A DNA stretch of 64,000 bases from Chloroflexi bacterium B3_Chlor (GTDB lineage: Bacteria; Chloroflexota; Anaerolineae; UBA7937; B3-Chlor): assembly GCA_005223035.1 (NCBI GenBank), contig NJBK01000003.1:62001-126000 (forward strand). Direction: 5' to 3'. Shown here one piece after another: positions 16,941 to 25,919 of this stretch. Made by a program: the position numbers and the translations under genes. How positions within the stretch are numbered: the first letter of the stretch is position 1; every line of letters begins with the position of its first letter. The notes under the pieces were generated by a model. It saw nothing but the letters and a program-made list of their open reading frames with translations, made no database searches and was not told the DNA's origin.

Positions 16941-17861
16941 ATGAGCAGCCGAACTGTCTCTTGTGAGGGCATAACTTGGACCGACATCAGGAGTCCTACA
17001 GCCCAGGACATAGAAGATCTGCGGGAGCAGTTCCCCTTCTTCCACCCGCTGGACTTGGAAGACCTTGTAAGCAAGACTGAGAGGCCCAAGATTGATGAGT
17101 ATGAAAACTACCTGTTCACCGTCATGCACTTCCCTGTCTTCAAGAAGGCGACCAGACGGCTCGGGCGCAGCGAAGTCGACATCTTTGTCGGGCGGGGCTT
17201 CTTGGTCACGGCGAGCGATGGGGACCTAAAGCCCTTGGTCGAGGACTTTGACGAAGCCGAGAAAGACGAAGGCATCAGGCGACAGCTCATGGGCCGCGGC
17301 TCGTACTACCTGCTCTACCTGCTCATTGACGACCTTGTTGACTACTGTTTCCCTATTCTGGACAAAGTGAACCACAACATCGAAGGCATTGAGCAGACGA
17401 TCTTCGATGGCGACGCCAAGGAGATTGTGAAGGAAATCGCCATCGTGAGGCGGAATCTGATCAACTATCGGCGTACGATCAAACCCCAAATGAGAGTCAT
17501 AGCCAGTCTGGAGCGGAAAGACTGGGAGTTCCTGAGGGGAGATTTGGACGTATACTGGGGAGACGTCTCCGACCACACAGTGCAGATCTGGGAACGCCTA
17601 GAGGACCTAGGGGATGTCATCGAGGGACTGAACGACACCCTGGAGTCGCTTACGTCCCACCGCCTCAACGAGGTAATCAAGATCCTCACCATCTTCTCCG
17701 TCATCATGCTGCCCCTCTCGGTGATTTCCGGCATCTACGGCATGAACATCCTCCAACTTCCCCTGGCTAGCCATCCGATGTCCTTCATCCTCATCATGGC
17801 TGTGATGGCTGCCCTTGTTGTCGGGATGCTGGTGTACTTCAAGCGGGAGGGCTGGCTCTAG
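16941..17861 (+). CDS. corA: CorA-family divalent cation (Mg2+/Co2+) transporter
   Basis: A 306-residue protein with a large cytoplasmic N-terminal domain, a long helix and two C-terminal membrane segments. The selectivity-filter motif GIYGMN lies between TM1 (SVIMLPLSVISGIYGMN) and TM2. ATG 16941 is chosen because GGAGG lies 6 nt upstream and the promoter -10 at 16863-16868 leaves no room for the longer in-frame start. CorA homopentamers mediate Mg2+ (or Co2+/Ni2+) influx across the cytoplasmic membrane. The next gene starts at the base after its stop codon. Confidence 0.93.
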   Translation: MSSRTVSCEGITWTDIRSPTAQDIEDLREQFPFFHPLDLEDLVSKTERPKIDEYENYLFTVMHFPVFKKATRRLGRSEVDIFVGRGFLVTASDGDLKPLVEDFDEAEKDEGIRRQLMGRGSYYLLYLLIDDLVDYCFPILDKVNHNIEGIEQTIFDGDAKEIVKEIAIVRRNLINYRRTIKPQMRVIASLERKDWEFLRGDLDVYWGDVSDHTVQIWERLEDLGDVIEGLNDTLESLTSHRLNEVIKILTIFSVIMLPLSVISGIYGMNILQLPLASHPMSFILIMAVMAALVVGMLVYFKREGWL

Positions 17862-18932
17862 GTGCAAACCGCCGTCGACGGAGCGCCAACCGATAGCGAG
17901 GAGTTGGAAGTACGCCTTAGAATAGACTACAAGAAGCTACTCCTCATGCTCATCGTCGGCGTGGGTGTAGCCTTCCTCCTGATTAGACTCGTCGGAGAGC
18001 GAGAGGTACTGGCGCTGCTAGCCACGGCGAAAACCGAGTTCGTCATCCTGGCCGTGATAGCTGAAGGACTGCGCTACCTCGCCGTCAGCCTGTACACCCA
18101 GAAACTGCTCCACTTCCTCGGACACCACATCCCGCTATGGCCCTTCGTTGAACTCATGTTCGCTGGCGGCTCTGCGAATCGCATCGTCTCAGCGGGAGGC
18201 GCGGCCGGTATCTACATCCGGTACCGCTTCTTCGACAAGCACGGCCTCTCCCTGGGCAGCCTGGCCATAGTTCTCATCTTGCAGAACCTGATGACTGGCG
18301 TCATACTGTTGAGCACGTTTCTGCTGGGTCTTCTCTACCTGTTAACTCATCAGATGATGGGCACAACCCAGCTCTTGGTCGCCGCGGCCATGATCTGCGT
18401 GATGCTGGGACTCCTGGGATCCTTCCTCGCCTCCTTGTACAGGCGCCCCCGAACGCTCAAGCGCTTCTTGGCTAGCCTTGGAAAGCTCGTTGATGCCCCC
18501 ATCAGAAGAGTCCGGAAAGAGAGCGTATACAACCCAAGAGGCATATTGGTCAGCACAAACAACTTCTATCGGGCCGTAGAGGTAGCTCGAAGTAAGCCCT
18601 TGGAGACAACCAAGGCCCTCGTCTACGGCGTTATGACCCTCTTCTCCGACATCATGTGCCTGTACTTCGTTTTTCACGCTCTGGGTTTCCCTATCAGGCT
18701 GGACGTCTTGGTGGTAGGCTATGTGGTCACCAACTACATAATGAGCCTTCTGCTCATGCCGGAGGGCATCGGGGTGACCGAACTCTCGCTCACCGCGGTG
18801 TACGCCAGCCTCGCGGTGCCCTCGGGTATTGTGGTGGCGGCTACGTTGCTGTTCCGTTTCATCGCCTTCTGGTTACCCATTGGTGTAGGTCTGTTGGCCA
18901 TGTGGCATTTGCGTCGCAAAGCGCTGCTCTAG
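17862..18932 (+). CDS. Lysylphosphatidylglycerol synthase-type (UPF0104) membrane protein
   Basis: A 356-residue polytopic membrane protein with about eight hydrophobic segments. It includes the ANRIVSAGGAAGIYIRY stretch and the NYIMSLLLMPEGIGVTELSL segment typical of the LPG_synthase_TM (MprF N-terminal/UPF0104) family. The soluble aminoacyl-transferase domain of MprF is absent, so it is a flippase-like or lipid-transport module. It begins with GTG immediately after the corA stop and so is surely cotranslated. Substrate unknown. Confidence 0.8.
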   Translation: MQTAVDGAPTDSEELEVRLRIDYKKLLLMLIVGVGVAFLLIRLVGEREVLALLATAKTEFVILAVIAEGLRYLAVSLYTQKLLHFLGHHIPLWPFVELMFAGGSANRIVSAGGAAGIYIRYRFFDKHGLSLGSLAIVLILQNLMTGVILLSTFLLGLLYLLTHQMMGTTQLLVAAAMICVMLGLLGSFLASLYRRPRTLKRFLASLGKLVDAPIRRVRKESVYNPRGILVSTNNFYRAVEVARSKPLETTKALVYGVMTLFSDIMCLYFVFHALGFPIRLDVLVVGYVVTNYIMSLLLMPEGIGVTELSLTAVYASLAVPSGIVVAATLLFRFIAFWLPIGVGLLAMWHLRRKALL

Positions 18933-19009
18933 ATCCGAAGAACACCGGGCGTTTGCACAGGGAAAGCTTCGCTGCACGACAGGGATTTAACCTCTCCTCA
19001 GCGCTTTTG

Positions 19010-19018
19010 TGGTATAAT
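19010..19018 (+). promoter_or_regulatory. Extended -10 promoter of the PDZ/htrA pair
   Basis: TGG followed by TATAAT (19013-19018) forms an extended -10; no good -35 hexamer is seen. It is 45 nt upstream of the first start codon, which itself has AAAGGAG. Confidence 0.65.
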
Positions 19019-19062
19019 TACAGTAAGAGTGGCATAGCTACAGGCGCAAAGGAGTATGTGAG

Positions 19063-19653
19063 ATGAAGAAACCTCTCATCGGGTTGGGTATCGCTTTGGC
19101 CGTGCTGGCGGCATGCCTGCTCTCATTGATCGCGGGAGGCATGGCTGGCGGCATCATCGGCTACGTGAGCGGCCGCCGGGCCACGCGAGCCGCTCTTCCG
19201 AGACTGTGGCAAGAATTCGCCCTGCCACGCGAGCCCTTCGACGAGGGACAAGAGCGGTGGCGGCAACCGCCTCAACCCTGGGAAGCGCCGCCCGAGGAGA
19301 TGCTTCGACCCTTCGCGGACCAACTTGGTGCTGCTCTGGTCACTGAGGTAGTGCCAGACGGCCCTGCTGACGAGGCAGGTGTGCGAGAGGGCGATGTCAT
19401 CATCGCCGTGGACAACAAGGCGCTGGGTGAACTTCCCGATCTCTCAGAAGTGATGCGTCGCCGCGAGCCCGGAGACGAGGTAACCCTGACCGTGCTGCGG
19501 CGAGGAGATGAGATCGAGGTATTTGAGATAGAGGTCACGTTGGGTAGACAACGGGACGAGGAAGGCGAAATAGTCGCGTACTTGGGCATCTGGTACCAGC
19601 CGATGGAGGCCATGATCCACATCATACCGCGCAGTAGAGGTCCTTGGGACTAA
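19063..19653 (+). CDS. Membrane-anchored PDZ-domain protein
   Basis: A 196-residue protein. One N-terminal membrane helix (residues 5-35, ending GGIIGYVSGRRA) is followed by a Pro-rich linker and a single PDZ domain (about 85-165; ALVTEVVPDGPADEAGVREGDVIIAVD). No protease domain is present. The following gene is an HtrA protease whose N terminus has a very similar GGG-rich helix, so the two appear related by partial duplication. It may act as a substrate adaptor or regulator for that protease outside the membrane. No signal-peptidase site is evident. Confidence 0.8.
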   Translation: MKKPLIGLGIALAVLAACLLSLIAGGMAGGIIGYVSGRRATRAALPRLWQEFALPREPFDEGQERWRQPPQPWEAPPEEMLRPFADQLGAALVTEVVPDGPADEAGVREGDVIIAVDNKALGELPDLSEVMRRREPGDEVTLTVLRRGDEIEVFEIEVTLGRQRDEEGEIVAYLGIWYQPMEAMIHIIPRSRGPWD

Positions 19654-19724
19654 TCGCTTGCCCCCACAGAAGGGCGCGATACTCCCACGCGAAAGGCAGA
19701 TATCGGAATCAGGTGAGGTCGTGC

Positions 19725-20864
19725 ATGAACGAAAAGGGAAGTGGTATCAGGCCTGCGCTCAGCATCCTGGTGTTGATTGTCGCTGTCTTGCTCGGAACCG
19801 GGGGCGGCGCTGTCGTTGGTGGGCTGGCGGGTTACACGGTGGCGAGAGATCGAATACCCTCCGCCTTGGTCACGCCTGAGGTCCAAGTAGCGCCGGGGAC
19901 AACTTATCTCACCTTAACAGAGGACTCAGCGATTATTTCCGCCGTGGCGAAGGTCAAGCCTGCTGTCGTGACAGTAATCAACACTCTCCCACCCCAAGTG
20001 GGGTTCTTTGGGCAAATCCTAGAGCCTCAAGCTTCCGGGTCAGGGGTGATAATCCACGACCAAGGATACATAGTCACCAACAACCACGTCGTGGAGAACA
20101 GTGGCAGCCTTGAAGTCATCTTCGCCGATGACACAAAGGTTCCAGCTACGCTTGTCGGCGCCGATGCCTTCTCCGACTTGGCGGTCATGCGCGTTGAGGG
20201 AGAAGTTCCCGCAACCGCAGAGCTGGGAGACTCAGCAGCCCTGCAGCCAGGGGAGCCCGTCATAGCCATCGGCAGCCCTCTGGGGGACTTCAAGGGCACT
20301 GTCACCGTCGGTGTGATCAGCGCTTTAGATCGCCGCCTCGAGGTTGGACGAGGGCTGACCATGGAAGGCTTGATCCAAACTGATGCAGCCATCAATCAGG
20401 GGAACAGCGGGGGCCCTTTGGTCAGTGCACTGGGCCAAGTCATTGGAATCAACACCGCTATCGTGCGAGGTAGTGGAGCCGGCGGTCCGGTAGCGGAGGG
20501 ACTAGGCTTTGCCATTCCCAGCAGTGTCGTCGAAGAAGTAGTTGAGCAACTGATCCAATATGGACAGGTACGAAGGCCCTACCTCGGAGTTGACTGGGTG
20601 CCCATCACGCCCCGGATAGCATCAGCGTACGACCTGCCCGTGCAGTTTGGGGCCTACATACAGCAGGTACAACCGCGTAGTCCGGCCGACAGGGGAGGTT
20701 TACGTCAGGGCGATATCATTACCGCTATCGAGGATCAGGCCATCGACGAACAGATGAACTTGGTCACGATAATGATGCGCTTCAATCCGGGGCAGCAGGT
20801 TCAGATCACCGTCATCAGAGAAGGAAACGAGATCACTCTGGATGTAACCTTGGGTACCCGCTAG
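19725..20864 (+). CDS. HtrA/DegP-family serine protease with PDZ domain
   Basis: A 379-residue protein with an N-terminal membrane anchor, a trypsin-like domain and one C-terminal PDZ domain. The catalytic triad is visible: His in VTNNHVV, Asp in SDLAVMRV and Ser in INQGNSGGP. The oxyanion-region AIGSPLG is intact. The PDZ domain spans about residues 285-375 (YLGVDWVPITP, RSPADRGGLRQGDIITAIE). ATG 19725 is preceded by GGTGAGG. It degrades misfolded extracytoplasmic proteins; one PDZ domain makes it DegS/HtrA-like rather than DegP. It is cotranscribed with the PDZ-only gene 71 nt upstream. Confidence 0.95.
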   Translation: MNEKGSGIRPALSILVLIVAVLLGTGGGAVVGGLAGYTVARDRIPSALVTPEVQVAPGTTYLTLTEDSAIISAVAKVKPAVVTVINTLPPQVGFFGQILEPQASGSGVIIHDQGYIVTNNHVVENSGSLEVIFADDTKVPATLVGADAFSDLAVMRVEGEVPATAELGDSAALQPGEPVIAIGSPLGDFKGTVTVGVISALDRRLEVGRGLTMEGLIQTDAAINQGNSGGPLVSALGQVIGINTAIVRGSGAGGPVAEGLGFAIPSSVVEEVVEQLIQYGQVRRPYLGVDWVPITPRIASAYDLPVQFGAYIQQVQPRSPADRGGLRQGDIITAIEDQAIDEQMNLVTIMMRFNPGQQVQITVIREGNEITLDVTLGTR

Positions 20865-20906
20865 TCGGAGAACACCCCCGTGTGCGGCCCAAGTCGACCG
20901 CTATCT

Positions 20907-20937
20907 GTCGCTGATCGTCAGCCCTCAGCTCAGCGAC
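20907..20937. terminator. Convergent stem-loop between htrA and the antiporter gene
   Basis: GTCGCTGA (20907-20914) pairs with TCAGCGAC (20930-20937) in the 90-bp gap between two convergent genes. It lacks a clear T-run on either side, so terminator function is plausible but weak. Confidence 0.4.
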
Positions 20938-20954
20938 GCGATGTGCCTTCTGGG

Positions 20955-21998
20955 TCACCCGACCAGGAAGAAGAACCCCAAGGCCACGATGAAGTAGACG
21001 GCCAGGAGTTGCGCCCCCTCCAGCCAGTTGGATTCCCCGTCCAAGGATACCAGCGCTGCGATCCCCACGGCAGCCCCCAAGGCCAGCAGCTCGAACTGGT
21101 TGAAAATCAGAGTGAGAGGGTTCCCCAGAGCTAGACTGAGGAACACGAGCAAAGGGGCAACGAAAAGGGCTATCTGCATGCTGGAGCCGACGGATATCGC
21201 CAGGCTCAGATCCATTTCGTTCTTCCAAGAGGCCTGCACGGCAACCAGATGCTCGGCCACGTTGCCCACCAGGGGGATTATGATCACTCCGAGGAAGAAC
21301 TCCGTGATGCCCAGAGATTCAATCACCGGCTCCACGGAAGATACCAGGAGTTCGCTGAGCCAAGCCACGAAGATCGTAGCTCCCAAGAGGATGATCACGG
21401 CCTTCCGCGCAGACGAGGGTGCCTTGGCTTCCCCCTCAGCCACCCGGTCTCCGCCAAAGGAAATGAAGCAGTAAACCAGGCTCAGTACATAGATGACGAT
21501 CATCACCCCAGCCACCCCCAGGCTGAGCCATTCCACTGCTGCCTGATTCTGGTTTTCGATTGCGTGCCCGAAGATGGAAGGGATCAGCAATGCGATCACA
21601 GCAAGGGTCATTGTCGTGGCGTTGACACCTGCCTCGGCGCGGTCAAAGCGCTGCAAGCCGTTCCGGAGCCCACCCAGAACTATGCTGAGCCCCAAGACCA
21701 GCAAGATGTTGCCCAGAATCGAGCCGGTGATGGAAGCCTTGGCCAACTCCAAGAGTCCCTCACGGATGGCGAATATCGTGATAATCAACTCGGCGGCATT
21801 ACCCAATGTGGCATTAAGGAGTCCTCCCACCCGGGGGCCAGCATGAGCAGCCAAATGCTCGGTAGCTTTCCCCAGGATCCAGGCCAGAGGCACTATGCCC
21901 AACGAGGAGGAGAAGAAGATCAGTCGTTGATCCCAGTTCAAGAAAGCACCTACGATGCTGACAGGAACGAAGATGAGGAGAACGTTGATGTATTTCAT
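20955..21998 (-). CDS. Ca2+/H+ antiporter (CaCA/Cax family)
   Basis: A 347-residue protein with about eleven membrane segments and the duplicated cation-binding repeats of the family: LNATLGNAAELIITIFA (first alpha repeat) and IIPLVGNVAEHLVAVQ (second), each with the key acidic residue. A short acidic loop near residue 205 separates the halves. It expels Ca2+ in exchange for protons across the cytoplasmic membrane. It lies 13 nt after the P-loop kinase gene and is likely cotranscribed from the promoter at 22619-22646. Confidence 0.92.
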   Translation of the reverse strand: MKYINVLLIFVPVSIVGAFLNWDQRLIFFSSSLGIVPLAWILGKATEHLAAHAGPRVGGLLNATLGNAAELIITIFAIREGLLELAKASITGSILGNILLVLGLSIVLGGLRNGLQRFDRAEAGVNATTMTLAVIALLIPSIFGHAIENQNQAAVEWLSLGVAGVMIVIYVLSLVYCFISFGGDRVAEGEAKAPSSARKAVIILLGATIFVAWLSELLVSSVEPVIESLGITEFFLGVIIIPLVGNVAEHLVAVQASWKNEMDLSLAISVGSSMQIALFVAPLLVFLSLALGNPLTLIFNQFELLALGAAVGIAALVSLDGESNWLEGAQLLAVYFIVALGFFFLVG

Positions 21999-22011
21999 GG
22001 CAAGAGCCTTG

Positions 22012-22599
22012 CTATGTCCTTATCAGCCGCAGGATTTTGGTGATAGCCAAGTCCAAGTCCTTGCCAGGGTCAACTACAACGTAGTTGCGGCCGATGGGTT
22101 CTGCATTCCGAGCCATACGTTGATACACGCTCTGATCGGCGTCAGAGATGTCGTGACCATCTCCGCCTTCTTCATGTCTCCTATGCAAGCGTTCCGAAGC
22201 AACCTCTCCGGGCGCCACTACCTTGACAGTTATCAGCTTGACGCCCTCACTGTCGGCCAGACGATACACCAACTCTCGATGCCGCTCGTAGAGGTTGGTC
22301 GCATCGTAGATGACACGCACGCCCTTGCGCAAGAGCTTGGCCATCAAAGCGTGACAGGTCCGGTGCACCCAGTGACTCTCCTCCCCCGTGTAGTCACACT
22401 GGGGAAAAAGTATCTTTCGCACCTGATCGCTTTCGATGATGACGAAAGGCAGTATCTCGACCAAGCGGCGCGCCAGGTAGGACTTGCCAGCGCCGGGCAG
22501 CCCGCTGAGCATGATGAGAACCGGCTTGCCGGTGGTCTCATCAGTATTGGTCAGTTGACCTTCCACCTTGGCGACAAAATCGTCCAACCTGTCAGTCAT
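22012..22599 (-). CDS. P-loop kinase of the AAA_33/zeta-like family
   Basis: A 195-residue protein with a Walker A motif GLPGAGKS (about residue 35), ESDQVRK following strand 2, VIYDATNLYERHR in the lid/substrate region and RLHRR near residue 140, as in small ATP-dependent kinases of the AAA_33 group (chloramphenicol phosphotransferase and zeta-toxin relatives). The substrate is unknown. No antitoxin-like gene adjoins it, so a toxin role is unlikely. The -10 box lies about 20 nt before the ATG and no ribosome site is seen, so the mRNA is close to leaderless. Confidence 0.8.
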   Translation of the reverse strand: MTDRLDDFVAKVEGQLTNTDETTGKPVLIMLSGLPGAGKSYLARRLVEILPFVIIESDQVRKILFPQCDYTGEESHWVHRTCHALMAKLLRKGVRVIYDATNLYERHRELVYRLADSEGVKLITVKVVAPGEVASERLHRRHEEGGDGHDISDADQSVYQRMARNAEPIGRNYVVVDPGKDLDLAITKILRLIRT

Positions 22600-22618
22600 C
22601 ACGCAAGCATCCCAGAAG

Positions 22619-22646
22619 ATTATATCAAATATGCCTCGTTTGACAA
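22619..22646 (-). promoter_or_regulatory. Promoter of the P-loop kinase/antiporter unit
   Basis: On the minus strand TTGTCA (22641-22646), 16 bp, TATAAT (22619-22624). The predicted transcript start is only about 10-13 nt from the start codon. Confidence 0.7.
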
Positions 22647-22666
22647 GGCCAACGTTGCCACGAGCG

Positions 22667-22695
22667 TTGACAGGCAGGAACGGATGATGTAGAAT
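22667..22695 (+). promoter_or_regulatory. Promoter of the pseudokinase gene
   Basis: TTGACA (22667-22672), 17 bp, TAGAAT (22690-22695), directed at the gene starting at 22731. It is back-to-back with the promoter of the divergent P-loop kinase gene. Confidence 0.7.
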
Positions 22696-22730
22696 TCGGT
22701 TGCCTCACTTGACTCCGTTGGCGGCGAGAC

Positions 22731-23789
22731 ATGGATGAGATTCTGTTGAAGGGTCGCTATCGTCAACTGGCGGAAATAGGTCGTGGCGAAAGAACCGTGA
22801 CCTACAAAGCCCAGGACACCTCGTTGAACCGAGCCATCGTGGTGAAGGTACTTCGAGAGCGTTTTGCCACTGAGCAGGATTCTGTGGATCGCTTCCAGAA
22901 CGCAGCTCGGGCTATGGCGGGGTTATCCCATCCCAACATCGTCGCCATTCACGACATCGGCAGCGATAGAGATCTCCACTACGTCGTCACCGAGTATGTC
23001 GAGGGACAGAACCTTGAGTCTCTGCTTGCCTCGCAGGCTCCGCTGACCCCAGAAGAAGCCCTCGACATAGCCATCCCGGTCTGCGCCGCACTGGACACCA
23101 CTCATCGCGCGGGCCATGTCCATGGCCAGCTGACTCCTCGCAACATCCTGCTAACGAGGGACCAACAAGTGAAAGTATCTGATTTCGGTGTGGTGGACGC
23201 GCCTTTGTCCGCGCGCGAGCAATCCCCTTCCCTCTATGCAGCTCACTATCTCTCCCCAGAGCAGGCGATGGGGCGAAGAGCAATTCCAGCTTCCGATGTC
23301 TACACTCTCGGGGTGATCTTGTACGAGATGCTCGCGGGACGACCTCCCTTCACAGGCGACGGCTTCTCAGCTATAGCTGAGAAGCACATCCGAGAAGAGC
23401 CTGATCCACTTAGCCAAGCCAATCCACAGGTGCCCGGCTCTCTGAGCGCATTGGTGCATCGGGCCCTGGCTAAGACCTCGACAGCTCGCTACAAAACAGC
23501 CAGCGATTTGGAAGAAGCGTTGAATGGTTACCGTCGTCAGAGGGGCAAGATCGAACTACTGGAACGCATTGGGCCCGAGGAGCGCCCGGCAAGCTCAGGG
23601 CGCCACCAGATGGATAGGGAGATCAGGGCCCATCCGCGCGGCGTGGCTGAGGAGAAGGTCCCCTCCAGTAGGGCAATGCAGCGCTCAGGCCTCGACTGGG
23701 TGGGCTGTATCATGGGCGCGGTGGCCCTTGTGGCCATCTTGGGACTGATACCTTTGTGGCTATCGGTTTTCTTGCGGTACTTCGCATAA
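22731..23789 (+). CDS. Ser/Thr protein kinase-fold protein, predicted pseudokinase, C-terminal membrane helix
   Basis: A 352-residue protein with the Hanks-type kinase fold (residues 8-265) and one C-terminal membrane helix (about 322-348). The VAIK-type lysine (IVVKVL), the DFG (VSDFGVV) and the SPE of the P+1 loop are kept. The catalytic loop, normally HRDLKPxN, reads HGQLTPRN and so lacks the catalytic Asp and Lys. The helix-C Glu position is Ala (QNAARAMAG), and the glycine loop is GRGERT. This combination predicts little or no phosphotransfer and a role as a binding or scaffold protein at the membrane. The C-terminal helix lacks any PASTA or other extracellular domain. Confidence 0.85.
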   Translation: MDEILLKGRYRQLAEIGRGERTVTYKAQDTSLNRAIVVKVLRERFATEQDSVDRFQNAARAMAGLSHPNIVAIHDIGSDRDLHYVVTEYVEGQNLESLLASQAPLTPEEALDIAIPVCAALDTTHRAGHVHGQLTPRNILLTRDQQVKVSDFGVVDAPLSAREQSPSLYAAHYLSPEQAMGRRAIPASDVYTLGVILYEMLAGRPPFTGDGFSAIAEKHIREEPDPLSQANPQVPGSLSALVHRALAKTSTARYKTASDLEEALNGYRRQRGKIELLERIGPEERPASSGRHQMDREIRAHPRGVAEEKVPSSRAMQRSGLDWVGCIMGAVALVAILGLIPLWLSVFLRYFA

Positions 23790-23950
23790 GTCAAAGAGAC
23801 CTCTGGCAGGAAACAGCAAGTGGGCCGCCTGGCCTCCCGCTTTCTCGCGTCACCGAACTGATGAGCTGTTCGTCCAGCGACGATGCAGGTTAACCCCGTC
23901 CGTCATCGAGGGACGAGCGGTCAAACCCACTAGCTTTTTGCCAGATTCTC

Positions 23951-23959
23951 TGGTATAAT
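23951..23959 (+). promoter_or_regulatory. Extended -10 promoter of ftsH
   Basis: TGG plus TATAAT (23954-23959) is an extended -10 motif about 90 nt before the ftsH GTG start. Confidence 0.65.
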
Positions 23960-24049
23960 AATGTACATGTAGCTAGGTACGAAGTGAGGACCTGGCGAAG
24001 TACCAAACACAGGTACCCCGCCAAAGGCTCCTCGTGTGGAGGATCAAGA

Positions 24050-25858
24050 GTGAGTTCAAGATGGATCAGAAATGGGCTGATATACTTGATCATCGTCGTG
24101 ATCGCCGTCGCCCTTTTCTACAATGTGTATAGTGCTTCCAGTAGTCCGAGCTCGGTGTTCATCAGTAGCGTGGCCGAGGACGCCAGGGAGGGCAGGATCA
24201 GCAAGATTGTCGTCTCTGGCGATGATTTGCGAATCACACGCACAAGTGGTGTGGAGGTAGTGTCGCGCAAAGAGCCAGGAGCTGACCTCACGGAGGTTCT
24301 CAGCAACCTTGGTGTGACGCAGGAAATGCTCAACGGGATAAGCATAGAGGTGCAAACGCCAAGCGAATGGGGTAGCTGGCTAGCTATCCTATCGTCATTC
24401 CTGCCTCTTCTTCTGATCGGTGGCCTCTTGCTCTTCATGATGCGGCAGGCTCAGAGCGGCAATAGTCAGGCTATGTCCTTCGGAAAGAGCCGTGCTCGGA
24501 TGCTTGACGGGGATCAGCCCACGGTCACTTTCGAGGACGTTGCCGGGGTCGTGGAGGCAAAGCAGGAACTCCAGGAAGTAGTCGAGTTCCTGGAGGAGCC
24601 GGAGAAGTTCAGCGCACTGGGAGCCCGCATCCCCAAAGGGGTGCTGATGGTGGGGCCACCTGGCTGCGGAAAGACCTTGATGGCCCGGGCGGTGGCTGGT
24701 GAGGCGGAGGTGCCTTTCTTCTCCATCAGTGGTTCTGAGTTTGTGGAGATGTTCGTTGGTGTTGGCGCCTCACGAGTAAGAGACCTCTTCGAGCAGGCCA
24801 AGCGCAACTCTCCATGCATAGTATTCGTGGATGAGATAGACGCTGTGGGACGCCACCGCGGGGCGGGCCTGGGTGGCAGTCACGACGAGCGAGAGCAGAC
24901 TCTGAACCAGATACTGGTAGAGATGGATGGCTTTGACACCGACACGAATGTCATCGTCATGGCCGCGACCAACCGCCCAGACATTCTGGATCCCGCGTTG
25001 CTGCGGCCCGGCCGTTTCGACCGCAGGGTGGTATTGGATCTTCCGGATATGAACGGCCGCAAGGCTATTCTGGACATTCACGCCAGGGGTAAGCCCCTCG
25101 CCGAGGAAGTGGACCTCAAGGTGATCGCCAAGCAGACTGCCGGTTTCTCGGGAGCTGACATTGAGAGTCTGCTCAACGAGGCGGCCATTCTTGCCGCGCG
25201 AGGGGACAAGAAATCCATCGACATGGAGGACTTGCAGGAGGCGGTGGAGAGGGTCATCGCCGGCCCCGAACGGAAGAGCCGCATCATCAGCGACGACGAG
25301 AGAGAGATCATAGCCCATCACGAGGCGGGGCACGCTCTGGTGATGAACTTGCTGCCGGGCTGCGATCCCGTGCACAAGGTCTCCATCGTGTCGCGCGGGA
25401 TGGCTCTGGGTTACACAATGCCCCTGCCTGAGGATGATCGATATCTGAAGCAGCGCTCAAAGTTCGAAGACGAGTTGGCGGGCTTGCTAGGGGGACGAGC
25501 GGCCGAGGAACTGATCTTCAACGACGTGACCACGGGAGCGAGCAACGACCTTGAGCGGGCCACATTATTAGCCAGAAAAATGGTCACCGAGTATGGTATG
25601 AGCGAGAAGCTGGGACCATTGACCTTTGGCCGCAAACAGGAGTTGGTCTTCCTGGGCCGGGAGATCGGAGAACAACGCAATTACAGCGAGGAAGTGGCCC
25701 GCGCCATAGACGAAGAGGTACGTCGCCTGATCAACGAGGCCCACGAGACAGCGTTGCGCCTACTGCGTGAGAAGAAGGACAAGCTCGTCGATGTGGCCAA
25801 GAAGTTGATGGAGGTCGAGACCCTCGAGGGGCCCGACCTGGAGGCCATGTTTGCCTAG
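24050..25858 (+). CDS. ftsH: ATP-dependent zinc metalloprotease FtsH
   Basis: A 602-residue protein. It has an N-terminal membrane helix (about 7-27), an extracytoplasmic domain, a second helix (about 105-128), an AAA+ domain with Walker A GPPGCGKT (about 200), Walker [10 protein letters not shown] and the SRH ([18 protein letters not shown]), and an M41 peptidase domain with zinc motif HEAGH. GTG 24050 is chosen because GGAGG precedes it by 8 nt; the longer in-frame start has no such site. It is a hexameric membrane protease that degrades misassembled membrane and regulatory proteins. Confidence 0.97.
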   Translation: MSSRWIRNGLIYLIIVVIAVALFYNVYSASSSPSSVFISSVAEDAREGRISKIVVSGDDLRITRTSGVEVVSRKEPGADLTEVLSNLGVTQEMLNGISIEVQTPSEWGSWLAILSSFLPLLLIGGLLLFMMRQAQSGNSQAMSFGKSRARMLDGDQPTVTFEDVAGVVEAKQELQEVVEFLEEPEKFSALGARIPKGVLMVGPPGCGKTLMARAVAGEAEVPFFSISGSEFVEMFVGVGASRVRDLFEQAKRNSPCIVFVDEIDAVGRHRGAGLGGSHDEREQTLNQILVEMDGFDTDTNVIVMAATNRPDILDPALLRPGRFDRRVVLDLPDMNGRKAILDIHARGKPLAEEVDLKVIAKQTAGFSGADIESLLNEAAILAARGDKKSIDMEDLQEAVERVIAGPERKSRIISDDEREIIAHHEAGHALVMNLLPGCDPVHKVSIVSRGMALGYTMPLPEDDRYLKQRSKFEDELAGLLGGRAAEELIFNDVTTGASNDLERATLLARKMVTEYGMSEKLGPLTFGRKQELVFLGREIGEQRNYSEEVARAIDEEVRRLINEAHETALRLLREKKDKLVDVAKKLMEVETLEGPDLEAMFA

Positions 25859-25919
25859 TTCAGTCTGCCGCTCAAATCCAAGTCCATCAGAACCCATCAA
25901 CGCTCCCGAGTCGACTGCG

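Noticed and set aside
22012-22599. Zeta-type toxin of a toxin-antitoxin pair
   Set aside because: The P-loop kinase fold is similar, but there is no small antitoxin gene next to it and it is linked to an ion antiporter.
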